DNA of 64,000 nucleotides from Acetobacter sp. (lineage in GTDB: Bacteria > Pseudomonadota > Alphaproteobacteria > Acetobacterales > Acetobacteraceae). Below the pieces are notes generated by a model. The model saw only the letters and a program-made list of their open reading frames with translations. It searched no databases and had not been told where the DNA came from. The first letter of the stretch is position 1; each line of letters starts with the position of its first letter. The position numbers and the translations under genes were made by a program. The stretch is from the NCBI RefSeq assembly GCF_022483985.1, contig NZ_JAKVME010000001.1, positions 1 through 64,000 of the forward strand, written 5' to 3'. Shown one piece after another: positions 1 to 8,192 of this stretch.

Positions 1-202
1 ATCCACCTTATGCGGCGCTCCGCATAAGGTCGAACTCGGCGCCGCATGGACCCGCCGCTCCAGCGAAGGCCGCACCTATCTGAGCCTGAAGCTGGACGAT
101 CCCTCCTTCGCCGCCCCGATCTTCGCCAACCTGTTCACCGATGAGGAAGGGGAAGGCTACACCCTCATCTGGACCCGGCCCCGCAGCCGGAACGGGGAGT
201 AA
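1..202 (+). CDS. DUF736 family protein, C-terminal part (5' end outside window)
   Basis: The frame beginning at position 2 reads into [23 protein letters not shown] and a tryptophan-containing end, and stops at TAA 200-202. This matches the C-terminal half of DUF736 proteins: small, roughly 100-residue proteins of unknown function found in conjugation and ICE loci. A second, complete copy lies at 5053-5394 and a third at 50569-50880. Homology begins only at about position 26. The first 30 bases form a perfect hairpin and encode residues unlike the family, so the gene may be interrupted just at the window edge. The family call is firm from the conserved block; whether the gene is intact cannot be judged here. 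Confidence 0.75.
   Translation, partial: STLCGAPHKVELGAAWTRRSSEGRTYLSLKLDDPSFAAPIFANLFTDEEGEGYTLIWTRPRSRNGE
5..30. repeat. Perfect 11-bp inverted repeat with CGCT loop
   Basis: ACCTTATGCGG at 5-15 is followed by CGCT and then CCGCATAAGGT at 20-30. The arms are fully complementary. The hairpin sits inside the DUF736 reading frame exactly where the protein stops resembling its family. It could be the end of an inserted element or a recombination site. This is visible in the sequence; its function is unknown. Confidence 0.6.
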
Positions 203-217
203 GCTCCCCACCACCAA

Positions 218-242
218 CCCCGCCCGGTCTCCCCGGGCGGGG
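218..242 (+). terminator. GC-rich stem-loop after DUF736 gene
   Basis: CCCCGCCCGG (218-227) pairs perfectly with CCGGGCGGGG (233-242) around a 5-nt loop, 16 bases after the DUF736 stop codon. It is followed by a pyrimidine-rich stretch but no clean T-run, so it is a plausible, not certain, intrinsic terminator. Confidence 0.5.
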
Positions 243-543
243 CCTTCCGGGCCTCTTTTCCCACGTGCTTTTCCGGAGCGCGGGCGGCAGCGCTGGTCGC
301 CCGCCGTGAGACGCAGGAGGAACAAGGGGCTTTCCCTCAGCTTTCCCATTGTACCATGCGCGAGGGCGAACCGGGTCAAGGACGCGTGGTCCCCCCAATT
401 TTGCCCGATGCACCCTTCGGGCACGCCGAACAAAATCGGCTCCCCCACGCGCCGGTGAGCCGGTCGCCTGCGGCGATCCCTGACCCGGTCCACCACGGCA
501 TGAGCCGTCCGTCCTGTCTTCGAGAAACGAAAGGAGCAGGACG
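243..543. other. Intergenic stretch, no gene seen
   Basis: The GC-rich stretch between the first DUF736 gene and the small ORF at 544 contains overlapping open frames on both strands. None has recognisable composition, a convincing ribosome binding site or a family resemblance. An AAAGGAG sequence just before 544 serves the next small gene. Confidence 0.5.
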
Positions 544-681
544 ATGACCACGTACCACGACCACATCCAGATGCTGCGCGCCGAACTGACCAGCTTTCAC
601 CTGAGCCGCCGCGAGCGCCGACAGATCGAGCGCGAACTCAATGAGGCGCTTGCCCGACGCGATGCAGAGCCCCCCGCCTGA
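544..681 (+). CDS. Small basic hypothetical protein (45 aa)
   Basis: This short reading frame begins MTTYHDHIQMLRAEL and continues with a charged helical stretch rich in Arg and Glu (SRRERRQIERELNEAL). AAAGGAG lies about 8 bases upstream of the ATG, and a strong stem-loop terminator overlaps the stop codon. Signal plus terminator make it a credible gene despite its length. I do not recognise a family. The amphipathic, arginine-rich helix would suit a nucleic-acid or protein-binding peptide, but that is inference. Confidence 0.5.
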   Translation: MTTYHDHIQMLRAELTSFHLSRRERRQIERELNEALARRDAEPPA

Positions 682-691
682 CGGGGGGCTT
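667..691 (+). terminator. Intrinsic terminator overlapping the 45-aa ORF stop
   Basis: AGCCCCCCG and the complementary CGGGGGGCTT flank a short loop (around GCCTGA) that contains the TGA stop of the preceding small ORF. A pyrimidine stretch follows. Confidence 0.55.
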
Positions 692-993
692 CGCAGCCCT
701 TCTTCTTGTGGTGAGCCCAGCTTTCAGTGCTCACGATATCGTCATGATGCCATCATTCAAGGAAGCACTGCCTCGTTTTCCAACACGCGTACCAAAGGCA
801 ACCCGGCTGACAGATCCACCTGAAAATAGTGAGCTTTTATCGAAAAACAGTCGTGCTCGTTGGCAAATCGAAGGAAGGTCTATTAAAAACATTCCGGTTA
901 TGCATCATCTCGGGATGCAGCGCTTTCCTCGCGGCATCTATGACGTGCTCTGGCCATCTCGGTAGTTCTGGCGGGGAATGGGAGAGAACTGCC
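692..993. other. Upstream region of the replication gene block
   Basis: No gene is recognisable here. The region precedes the DUF2285/HTH/RepA block and probably carries its promoter. A small inverted repeat TGCATC...GATGCA lies near 900-920, and an AT-richer stretch lies around 825-895. The ribosome binding site GGGAGAG just upstream of 994 belongs to the next gene. I could not choose a promoter with confidence. Confidence 0.35.
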
Positions 994-1804
994 ATGGACA
1001 AACAGCCCGACTGGCACGATCCACGTTTTCGCTCACATCTGCACCACCTCGATGCGCCCGGGCTTGCGCATGAACTGTTGCGCCGGATTCCTGCTTACGT
1101 CACGGGATATCAGTCTCTTGGTCGGCAACTCGGGATGCTTAGGAGTATTCGTTCGCGACATGAACTGGTGGAGCAGTTTGCTCGCCACTGGGGGTTATCC
1201 TGTACCGGCTGAACCGGAAATCCCCGCATGGATAGAACCGGCGCTCTGGGCTCCGGAATTTTATCCCGGTGTCACAGTCATCGTGGAAGCACCTACTGGC
1301 TTTGATTCCCGTAGGTTGCCAGTCATTCTCTTTGCGTCCATGGCCACAGAACGACAGGGATTACAGAGCAAATCTTTCGCCCTGCATCACGACGGAAACA
1401 CCTACCGTGTCCAGATCCGTGATGCGAAAGCACGTGATCGCGCTGCAGTCCTCATTCCTCTGGACGGAGGTGAAGAACTGCGGATTGCAGAAGTGCGCAG
1501 GTTCATTCGCTATCTTTCCGGAATGCCCGTTCCGCCTTTATCCCGGGCGCTGGGGCTGCCGCTTTACCGTGCGCGTTTTATCGCAGATGCCATCTGTGCC
1601 TATGCCGGACGACGAACTGGTGCCTCCCATCGCGATATCGGTGTGGTTCTTGATCCGTCCGTAAGACACATGAACGCACGGCAATGGGACACCTCTTCCC
1701 AGCGTGGACGTGTTGGGCGCCTGCTGCGTAAGGCAACACGGCTTGCCGAAGAGCGCGAATATCTCACCCTTCTCAGACCAGCCCGTTTCCGTCTCTCCCG
1801 GTAG
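994..1804 (+). pseudogene. DUF2285-type transcriptional regulator, frameshifted
   Basis: The N-terminal part (MDKQPDWHDPRFRSHLHHLD onward, from ATG 994 with GGGAGAG upstream) resembles the DUF6499/DUF2285 regulators that precede AlpA-like HTH and RepA genes on integrative elements. That frame stops at 1212. The rest of the protein (EPEIPAWIEPALW to RPARFRLSR) is in the +1 frame and ends at 1804. The switch falls at a run of five G at 1190-1194. Removing one G gives a seamless join reading RHWGYPVPAEPEIPAW. Either this is a one-base insertion inactivating the gene or a sequencing error in the homopolymer. Family members are thought to be DNA-binding regulators of the element; that role is not shown here. 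Confidence 0.75.
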
Positions 1805-1933
1805 ATTGCTTCACCGTCCGGACGATGCCGCCCGGCACGTACGCCCATAGACGGCCCCAATCTGCGTACGTCCCCGCCACGACAGTTCCCGTCCACGCTG
1901 CGCCCAGTCACGCCCGAACCGACGGAGGCCAGC

Positions 1934-2209
1934 ATGACGCCGTCACATCCGCGTCAGGACAATTTTCTCGACGAACAACTGCTCACTACCCCACAGGCCG
2001 CCCACCGGCTGAACATCTCGCCACGAACGCTGGAGCGCTATCGCTGCCGGGGTAGTGGGCCCGTCTTTCGCAAGATGGGCGGCCGGGTTCTCTATCATGT
2101 CAACGACATCCGGCACTGGATCGAGAATGTCGCCTGCAAATCCACATCCGAAGAGTCCTATGAAAAAGCCCGTGTGATCGGAAGCCGAAGGCTGGAGCGT
2201 CGGCCATGA
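1934..2209 (+). CDS. AlpA/excisionase-like helix-turn-helix protein
   Basis: This 91-residue protein has a MerR-like winged HTH_17 fold, with the pattern LTTPQAAHRLNISPRTLERYR, then a wing ending in GGRVLYHVNDIRHWIE. This is the AlpA/excisionase DNA-binding layout. GGAGG lies 7 bases upstream of the ATG. The stop codon overlaps the repA start (ATGA at 2206-2209), so the two are translationally coupled. Such HTH genes regularly sit between a DUF2285 gene and repA on alphaproteobacterial ICEs and probably regulate replication or excision. The specific target is unknown. Confidence 0.85.
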   Translation: MTPSHPRQDNFLDEQLLTTPQAAHRLNISPRTLERYRCRGSGPVFRKMGGRVLYHVNDIRHWIENVACKSTSEESYEKARVIGSRRLERRP

Positions 2210-3015
2210 GTGCGCGTCCGGTGCCACCGGTTCTCTCGCCCTGCCTGCTGATCGATCTCATGTCATGGCCGTTCTTCAGCCTGAGCAAATCCCCCCGGCA
2301 TGTGCCTGTCAGCTTTGTCATGGGGCGTGTCACCATGCAGGTGTCAGGTCGCGATGACGGTCCGATGGCAACCATATGGGATGCCGATATCCTGATCTGG
2401 GCTGTGTCCCGGCTGGTGGCCGCGCGCAGGCAGGGTATTCCAGTCTCACCGCGCGTGCAGGGCAGCATGAGTGAGGTGCTGCGCTTCACCGGGCGCGACC
2501 CGGCTGCCATTCGTTATGAGCGCCTTCGGACGGCGCTGGACCGGCTGCACGGAACCCAAGTGACGACATCGCTGCGCCAGACCCGTGACGGCGCGCAGAG
2601 CTTCTCGTGGCTGATAGCCTGGCAGGAACGGCGTGGAGAACTGGACCTGATCCTGCCCCAATGGCTCTGCGATGCCATCGGTCGACGGGGCGTGCTCACG
2701 CTTGATCCCCGTTACTTCGCCCTGACCGGCGGGTTCGAGCGCTGGCTGTATCTCCTCGTTCGCCGTCATGCCGGTCGGCAGTCCGATGGTTGGGCGTTCG
2801 ATCTGCCCCATCTTTACCGCAAATCCGCATCCCGCTCTCCTTATCCCCGGTTCGTTTTCGAAATCCGTCGCCTTATCGCGGCGGACACCCTGCCGGGCTA
2901 CCGCCTGCGTCTGGAGACCGATGCCAGCAATGTGCCGGTTCTCCGCTTCTCCCCTGATCCCAGCAAAGAAACTTACCCACAAGAGCTTGTGGATAACCAT
3001 GTGGAGGACTCCTGA
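2206..3015 (+). CDS. repA: Replication initiator protein A (RepA)
   Basis: This 269-residue protein belongs to the plasmid RepA/RPA replication-initiator family. The N-terminus contains SWPFFSLSKSPR and DADILIWAVSRL, followed by SMSEVLRFTGRD and a central LDRLHGTQVTTSL winged-helix-like segment. The family binds origin DNA to start replication of plasmids and of some ICEs after excision. The gene overlaps the upstream HTH gene by four bases. Its own 3' end contains two inverted DnaA-box-like sequences, and 15-bp direct repeats follow immediately downstream, so initiator and candidate origin are adjacent. Function is inferred from family and context. Confidence 0.85.
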   Translation: MSARPVPPVLSPCLLIDLMSWPFFSLSKSPRHVPVSFVMGRVTMQVSGRDDGPMATIWDADILIWAVSRLVAARRQGIPVSPRVQGSMSEVLRFTGRDPAAIRYERLRTALDRLHGTQVTTSLRQTRDGAQSFSWLIAWQERRGELDLILPQWLCDAIGRRGVLTLDPRYFALTGGFERWLYLLVRRHAGRQSDGWAFDLPHLYRKSASRSPYPRFVFEIRRLIAADTLPGYRLRLETDASNVPVLRFSPDPSKETYPQELVDNHVEDS

Positions 3016-3150
3016 TGCCCATCGACCTATCAGGAATCGGATTCTCGACCTATCAGGAACGGGAAATCCCTCTAACAATTTGGAATAAAAGGAGAAATTC
3101 GCGCTCTCTAAAGGTACTAAATATTATAACTATTCTGTACTTGTACACCG
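2973..3150. other. Candidate replication origin (oriV) of the element
   Basis: TTACCCACA (2973-2981) and TGTGGATAA (2988-2996, the perfect complement of the DnaA box TTATCCACA) form an inverted pair at the end of repA. Two exact copies of TCGACCTATCAGGAA follow at 3022-3036 and 3045-3059, spaced 23 bp (about two helical turns), as iterons would be. An AT-rich stretch follows (about 3075-3145). Box pair, repeats and AT-rich DNA beside an initiator gene form a typical theta-origin layout. Function is inferred. Confidence 0.6.
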
Positions 3151-3280
3151 CGCTGGAGCGCGTGCGTGAGTCTTCGACTATCATAAAAACCGACGATTCT
3201 GTCGCGACATTTTCCGACAGTTCTGCGCAGTGGTCCATGGCGGCGGGCAGATGCGGCGGTATGGAGCGGGGGATTTGGTC

Positions 3281-4024
3281 ATGACCCTCCTTTGCGGCGA
3301 TTGCCGGCTCCTGATGCCTGATCACGGGCCTTTTGATCTGATCATCGCTGATCCGCCCTATGGCGAGACATCGCTGGCGTGGGATCGGCACGTGCGTGGA
3401 TGGCTGCCGCTGGCGGCAAAGGCATTGAAGCCTCACGGCTCGCTCTGGGTCTTCGGCTCTCTGCGCAGCTTCATGGCTACCGCGCCGGATTTCCGGGCGG
3501 CCTGCTTGAGGCAGGCTCAGGAGATCGTCTGGGAGAAGCAGAACGGCAGCGTCTTTCATGCAGATCGTTTCCGTCGCGTGCATGAACTGCTGGTGCAGTT
3601 CCATCCGGAGGCTAGCCCTTGGCGCGACATCTACAACGTTGTTGCCACGACAGACGACGCGCGGGGGCGGGTGGTGCGCCGCAAGATGCGCCCCACCCAT
3701 ACCGGCGCGATCGGTGCGGCATCGTATCGCAGCGTCGATGGCGGCCCCCGTCTGGCCCGGTCGGTGCAACGCTTCCGCAACGTACATGGCCGCGCGATCC
3801 ATCCCACGGAGAAGCCCGTGGCTCTGCTGGATCTGATCGTCCGGGTCAGTTGCCCGCCTGATGGCCTGGTCGGGGACTGGTTTGCCGGATCGGGCGCGGC
3901 GGGTGTCGCGGCCCGTCTTGCCGGTCGCCGCTACGTCGGTTGTGAGATCGACGCCGAGATGGCGCAGCGCGCCCTTGATCGTCTCGCATCCCTTCTTCCA
4001 TTCCCTGCCGGAGAACGCGCATGA
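3281..4024 (+). CDS. Site-specific DNA methyltransferase (DPPY type)
   Basis: This protein of about 247 residues has the amino-methyltransferase motif IV DPPY near residue 24 and the SAM-binding motif DWFAGSGAAG near residue 199, preceded by HPTEKPVALL. That order (catalytic motif first) is the beta class of N6-adenine/N4-cytosine methyltransferases. No restriction gene is adjacent, so it is probably an orphan methylase that marks the element's DNA or evades host restriction. The start at 3281 (MTLLCGD) fits the family; an upstream in-frame ATG at 3230 adds 17 unlikely residues. The stop overlaps the DUF2840 gene (ATGATG near 4021). Confidence 0.88.
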   Translation: MTLLCGDCRLLMPDHGPFDLIIADPPYGETSLAWDRHVRGWLPLAAKALKPHGSLWVFGSLRSFMATAPDFRAACLRQAQEIVWEKQNGSVFHADRFRRVHELLVQFHPEASPWRDIYNVVATTDDARGRVVRRKMRPTHTGAIGAASYRSVDGGPRLARSVQRFRNVHGRAIHPTEKPVALLDLIVRVSCPPDGLVGDWFAGSGAAGVAARLAGRRYVGCEIDAEMAQRALDRLASLLPFPAGERA

Positions 4025-4497
4025 TGCACCCATCGTGCGAGGTGCTGACGCATCTCGAACTGACCTGGCTTGAGAAGCGCATCGAACAGTGGCTTCGCTT
4101 CGGGCACGCTCTGGAAACACACCCGATCGATCGCTATCGCCGTCGTCTGAGCTTTGCGCCCGGTGCGGTCTTCGCCCTGTTACGCTGGACGCAGGCGGAT
4201 TGCGGGACGACAACCTGCTGCATCGATATCATCAGGGCGCCGCTGGCTGGCGAGCCGCGCGACCGCCTGCCGTTCGTGCCCACAGGTGCGGAGCGTCTGC
4301 TGCTGTTCACGGGCTGGCCGCAGGTGCGCGCCGTGCTGTCTGTGATCGAGACACTGGAACGGCAAGGTATCAATCCCGTCGATGTTGATCCGGAATACTG
4401 GCGACAGCTCGGGCGGTCACGGCCTGATGGTCAGGATATTCCCCGCTATTCCGCGCCCCGACATGCTGCGTGGCAACGGCGGAGGGCCGTGTCATGA
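4021..4497 (+). CDS. DUF2840 domain-containing protein
   Basis: This 158-residue protein matches DUF2840 across its length: LTHLELTWLEKRIEQWLRFG at the start, then SFAPGAVFALLRW, a central LLLFTGWPQVRAVLSVIETLE and PVDVDPEYWR. DUF2840 genes are fixed companions of traF and DUF736 in alphaproteobacterial conjugation loci, but their biochemical role is unknown. The start overlaps the methylase stop and the end overlaps traF by ATGA at 4494-4497, so all are in one operon. A fragment of a second DUF2840 gene survives at 50412-50576. Confidence 0.85.
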   Translation: MMHPSCEVLTHLELTWLEKRIEQWLRFGHALETHPIDRYRRRLSFAPGAVFALLRWTQADCGTTTCCIDIIRAPLAGEPRDRLPFVPTGAERLLLFTGWPQVRAVLSVIETLERQGINPVDVDPEYWRQLGRSRPDGQDIPRYSAPRHAAWQRRRAVS

Positions 4498-5051
4498 CGC
4501 GACGGGGCTGGTTCTTCACCACGTATTTCGCAGTATTTGGCGTCGGTCTGTCGATGGCGCTGCATCCGATGCCGCGCTTGATCTGGAACGCGACCGCCAG
4601 CGTGCCCGTAGGGCTGTATCGTCTGCACCCGGTGCGGGCTCCTCATGTCGGGGATCTGGTCGCACTCCGCCTGCCGGAACGCGATGCCGACATGCTGGCG
4701 CGGGGTGGGTATCTGCCGCGCAGTGTACCGTTGCTCAAACCGGTGGCGGCGGTCGGCGGACAGACAGTCTGCCGCGCCGGCAGTCACATCACGATCGACG
4801 GTCGGACTATGGGGGATGCGTTGCCTGTCGATCATCGGCACCGTCCCTTGCCCGTCTGGCAGGGCTGTCACCGTCTCGGTGTGCGCGAACTCTTCGTCAT
4901 GAACACGCACGAACCTCGCAGTCTCGACGGGCGGTATTTCGGTTCTCTGCCGGTCAGCAGCGTGATCGGGCGCGCGACACCGCTCTGGGTTGGTGCGGGC
5001 CCTGCGCCTGCCGCCAGCCCGCCTCCTTCTCATACCTCAGAGGATCACTGA
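4494..5051 (+). CDS. traF: TraF-like conjugative transfer signal peptidase (S26)
   Basis: This protein of about 185 residues has an N-terminal membrane helix (WFFTTYFAVFGVGLSMAL). The S26 serine motif follows in ASVPVGLYRL, the catalytic lysine region in VPLLKPVAAVGG, and the C-terminal box in NTHEPRSLDGRYFG. In IncP-type systems TraF is the membrane protease that processes and cyclises the TrbC pilin. A trbC gene is present at 16659, so the substrate is in the same element. The ATGA overlap with the DUF2840 gene sets the start; an earlier in-frame ATG at 4470 lies inside that gene. Confidence 0.88.
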   Translation: MTRRGWFFTTYFAVFGVGLSMALHPMPRLIWNATASVPVGLYRLHPVRAPHVGDLVALRLPERDADMLARGGYLPRSVPLLKPVAAVGGQTVCRAGSHITIDGRTMGDALPVDHRHRPLPVWQGCHRLGVRELFVMNTHEPRSLDGRYFGSLPVSSVIGRATPLWVGAGPAPAASPPPSHTSEDH

Positions 5052-5052
5052 C

Positions 5053-5394
5053 ATGACGCAGATTGGACTCTTCACGCGCACGGCTGATGGCTTTTCCGGA
5101 CGTCTGCGCACACTCGTACTGGATGCCGAACTGACGCTGGTGCGTGTCGAGACACCGGACGGCGGTAACGCACCGGATTATCGCATCCATCTCGGTGACA
5201 GTGCCGAAGGCCCGGAAGTTGGCGCGGGCTGGACACGCACCGGCGAACGGGCTGGCGAATACATCGTCGTGGTGGTCGATGATCCCTCTCTGGCACAGGG
5301 CCTGCGCGCGAGCCTGTTCCAGTCGGGCCGGGGTGGACGGGTCTGGCAGCTTGTCTGGAACCGCCCGCAGAAACGTCAGGGAGCACGAGAATGA
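5053..5394 (+). CDS. DUF736 family protein
   Basis: This complete 113-residue DUF736 protein starts MTQIGLFTRTADGFSGRLRT and has the conserved PDYRIHLGD, GAGWTRTGERAGEYI and VWQLVWNRP blocks. It begins just after the traF stop and overlaps the transglycosylase start at 5391. The family's role in transfer is unknown. It is the only intact full-length copy in the window: one is cut by the window edge (1-202), and another at 50569 has lost its N-terminus. Confidence 0.85.
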   Translation: MTQIGLFTRTADGFSGRLRTLVLDAELTLVRVETPDGGNAPDYRIHLGDSAEGPEVGAGWTRTGERAGEYIVVVVDDPSLAQGLRASLFQSGRGGRVWQLVWNRPQKRQGARE

Positions 5395-6071
5395 TGCGCC
5401 TGATTGCAGGAGCAGGACGGGGTGGACGCAATGCCGCCGCTTGCATCTGGTCCAGTTTCGCCCGGTTGTGCTGCACAGGGTTGGCGGTTTCGGCGGTGGT
5501 GCTGATGCGTCCTGCCAGCGCGCAGGACATCGAGGGAATGATCCGCCAGGCGGCAGAGCGGGTTGCCCTGCCGCCAGAATGGATCCGCGCGGTGATGCAG
5601 GTCGAAAGCGGCCGTGATGTCCATGCCATCTCCGCCAAAGGGGCGATGGGCCTCATGCAGATCATGCCCGCGACATGGCAGGAGTTGCGGCGCGATCTCG
5701 CGCTTGGAAGCAATCCTTTCGACCCGCAGGACAACATCCTTGCCGGTGCCAGCTATCTCCGTCTGTTGCACGACCGTTATGGGGATGCAGGGTTTCTGGC
5801 AGCCTATAACGCAGGACCGGGCCGTTATGAGGCCCATCTTGCGACGGGCCAGCCCCTCCCACACGAAACACGGGACTACGTCGCCTCTGTCGCGCACCTG
5901 CTCGACCGGCGCACGTTTCCTGCGGACGGTCTGCACGAAAGCGGCGTTTCCGTTGCGCGCGATCAGCCTAAAAAGACGCTGTTTGCCGGCCATTTCCCGC
6001 ACATGCCCCGGGCATCGGTCGGCACGTCCGAGGCGCTGTTCGTGCCCATTTCCATGGAGCAGGCGCCATGA
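5391..6071 (+). CDS. Lytic transglycosylase (VirB1-like)
   Basis: This 226-residue secreted enzyme has an N-terminal signal region (ending near MRPASAQD). The SLT domain follows, with the catalytic glutamate in QVESGRD, then SAKGAMGLMQIMPATW, NILAGASYLRLLHDRYGD and AAYNAGPGRY. These are the standard goose-lysozyme-like motifs. It should cut peptidoglycan locally so that the mating pore can be assembled in the periplasm. GGGAG precedes the ATG, which overlaps the DUF736 stop. The N-terminal half of a second copy survives at 50867-51090. Confidence 0.9.
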   Translation: MMRLIAGAGRGGRNAAACIWSSFARLCCTGLAVSAVVLMRPASAQDIEGMIRQAAERVALPPEWIRAVMQVESGRDVHAISAKGAMGLMQIMPATWQELRRDLALGSNPFDPQDNILAGASYLRLLHDRYGDAGFLAAYNAGPGRYEAHLATGQPLPHETRDYVASVAHLLDRRTFPADGLHESGVSVARDQPKKTLFAGHFPHMPRASVGTSEALFVPISMEQAP

Positions 6072-6164
6072 TCGGGCACGCGCCAATGCCGATGGCGCGG
6101 AGAGCAGGGAAGACAGGGGAATGGCGATTGCTCTGGGGATCGGGTGTTTGGGGGCTAATGCAAG

Positions 6165-6299
6165 ATAAAAGCCGCAAGGTGCGGCATGGTTGGGGAGGGC
6201 GGTTTTTCTGGGGTTTTCACAAGGTCATTTTCCCATCCCAAGGTGTCCGATCGCGTGATCGGTTTGTTTTCAATGTGTTAGCGCAAGGTCGTGGTCTTC
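6165..6299. other. Candidate oriT region upstream of the relaxase
   Basis: This non-coding interval between the transglycosylase and relaxase genes contains two small inverted repeats, GCCGC-aaggt-GCGGC (about 6171-6185) and CCGATC-GCGT-GATCGG (6247-6262), followed by a T-rich stretch. An oriT normally lies next to its relaxase gene and carries inverted repeats beside the nick site. I cannot identify the nick site by eye, so this is a positional inference. Confidence 0.35.
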
Positions 6300-8042
6300 A
6301 TGGCCCGCGATGACGATTTCCGGGTCAGGCCGGGTCGCATCCGCTCATCCCGTGCCCGCCAGGGGCGATCCTTCATCGGGCGCGTGCTGGCCGCCACCAA
6401 CCGGGCTGGTGGCATGGGCCGTTCTGGCTCGGGGCGTGCCGGAAAGGGACCGTCCACTTTCGGGCGGGGCAGGGGTGCTGCAACCCGCGCCAACCGTCTC
6501 CTGTCGCGGCGCACCCGGCTTGCCATCGTCAAGGCGCGGGTGGTCCGGCATGGCGCACGGGCGACCCTGCGTGCCCATCTGTCCTACCTCCAGCGCGAAG
6601 GGGTGACGAAGGACGGAGAGAAGGCCAGGCTGTTCGGGGCTGAGCGCGACCATGTGCCCGCGCGCGAATTCGCCGAGCGGTGTCAGGACGACCGGCATCA
6701 TTTCCGCTTCATCGTGGGACCAGAGGATGCAGCCGAAATGGCGGACCTGAAAACCTTCACGCGGGAGTTGATGACGCAGGCTGAACAGGATCTTGGCACG
6801 AAGCTTGACTGGGTTGCCGTGTCGCATTGGAACACCGACAATCCGCATATCCACATCATCGTGCGGGGCAAAGACCAGGACGGCGAGGATCTGGTCATCT
6901 CGAAGGATTACATCCGCGAGGGATTGCGTGCCCGCGCCCAGAACCTGGTGACGCTCGAACTCGGGCCGCGCACCGACCAGGAAATTCACCGCAATGTCGA
7001 GCGTCAGGTCGAGGCGGAACGCTGGACCCAACTGGACCGCCAGTTGCAGCAGGACGCGAACCAGCACGGCATCATCGATATGGCGCCGTCGCCTGACCGG
7101 CAGCCTGACGCATTCGCGGTCATGAAGGTCGGGCGGCTGCGGCGACTGGAACGGATGGGCCTTGCCCATGAGGTCGGGGCTGGACAATGGCGGCTGGATG
7201 AAACGGCGGAAGCCACCCTGCGCGAGATGGGGCAGCGCAATGACATCATCAAACGCATCCACCGTGGTCTGAGTGAACAGGGGATCGAACGGGCCTCGTC
7301 GTCATGGATACTGGCTGGGGAAGAACTGGCCGAGCCGGTGATCGGACGTCTGGTCGCGCGTGGTCTGGATGATGAGTTGAAGGGGAGTGCCTATGCGGTG
7401 ATCGACGGCGTGGACGGGCGCACGCATCATGTCCATTTGCCATCATTGGAGGCGGCTGGAGATGTGCCGCACGGTGGGCTGGTTGAACTGCGGACCTATC
7501 AGGATGCGAAGGGGCAGAGACGGGCGACACTTGCGGTGCGCTCCGATCTGTCGATCGGGGAGCAGGTGCGGGCACAGGGCGCGACATGGCTGGATCGGCA
7601 GCTTGTTGCACGCGAGCCGGTGGCGCTGGGAGAGGGTGGTTTCGGGGCGGACGTCCGTGACGCGCTAGGCCAGCGCAGCGCTCACTTGGTCGAGCAGGGG
7701 ATCGCACAGCAGGACGGAGCGCGCGTGCGCTATCCGCGTGGCATGGTCGCCTCCATGCGGGCGCGGGAGATGGGGGACGTGGCCGAACGTTTGGCCCGCG
7801 AAACTGGTCAGCCCGTCCAGAGTGCCGAGACCGGCGAGTATGTCACCGGAACCTACCGGCAGCGCCTCACCCTCGCCTCGGGGCGCTTCGCCATGATTGA
7901 CGGCGGCCTCGGGTTCCAGCTTGTCCCCTGGACGCCATCGCTGGAGAAACAGATCGGGCGTCATGTCTCCGGTGTTGCGCGGGAGGATGGAGGTGTGGAC
8001 TGGTCCTTCGGACGGAAGCGGGACATGGGAATTGGGCTTTGA
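6300..8042 (+). CDS. Relaxase/mobilization nuclease (VirD2-like, DUF3363)
   Basis: This relaxase of about 580 residues has an arginine-rich N-terminus, then RAHLSYLQREGV, HFRFIVGPEDA and the HUH metal-binding motif DNPHIHIIVRGKD near residues 178-190. The long C-terminal part matches DUF3363, usual in alphaproteobacterial mobilisation proteins. It should nick oriT, stay covalently attached to the 5' end and pilot the strand to the TraG coupling protein encoded at 12278. The ATG at 6300 (MARDDDFRVRPGR) is preferred over a GTG nine bases earlier. The candidate oriT lies immediately upstream. Confidence 0.9.
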   Translation: MARDDDFRVRPGRIRSSRARQGRSFIGRVLAATNRAGGMGRSGSGRAGKGPSTFGRGRGAATRANRLLSRRTRLAIVKARVVRHGARATLRAHLSYLQREGVTKDGEKARLFGAERDHVPAREFAERCQDDRHHFRFIVGPEDAAEMADLKTFTRELMTQAEQDLGTKLDWVAVSHWNTDNPHIHIIVRGKDQDGEDLVISKDYIREGLRARAQNLVTLELGPRTDQEIHRNVERQVEAERWTQLDRQLQQDANQHGIIDMAPSPDRQPDAFAVMKVGRLRRLERMGLAHEVGAGQWRLDETAEATLREMGQRNDIIKRIHRGLSEQGIERASSSWILAGEELAEPVIGRLVARGLDDELKGSAYAVIDGVDGRTHHVHLPSLEAAGDVPHGGLVELRTYQDAKGQRRATLAVRSDLSIGEQVRAQGATWLDRQLVAREPVALGEGGFGADVRDALGQRSAHLVEQGIAQQDGARVRYPRGMVASMRAREMGDVAERLARETGQPVQSAETGEYVTGTYRQRLTLASGRFAMIDGGLGFQLVPWTPSLEKQIGRHVSGVAREDGGVDWSFGRKRDMGIGL

Positions 8043-8192
8043 TGGTGTTAGCGGCTGTGGAAATGACCAGACCCCACTCAGAGTTAGTATCGTGAGAGCC
8101 GCGGTGATGCATGTTTAAAGCATTTTTAATGTGGTGGCGGTTCCTGGCTTTAGCAGGATCGCTGGGGGGCACGAATAACACAACCAGTAAGT

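Noticed and set aside
6068..6313. 81-aa open frame overlapping the transglycosylase stop and the relaxase start
   Set aside because: The sequence is Trp- and Gly-rich with no family resemblance, and it crosses the probable oriT. The first few codons overlap by ATGA, but the rest looks non-coding.
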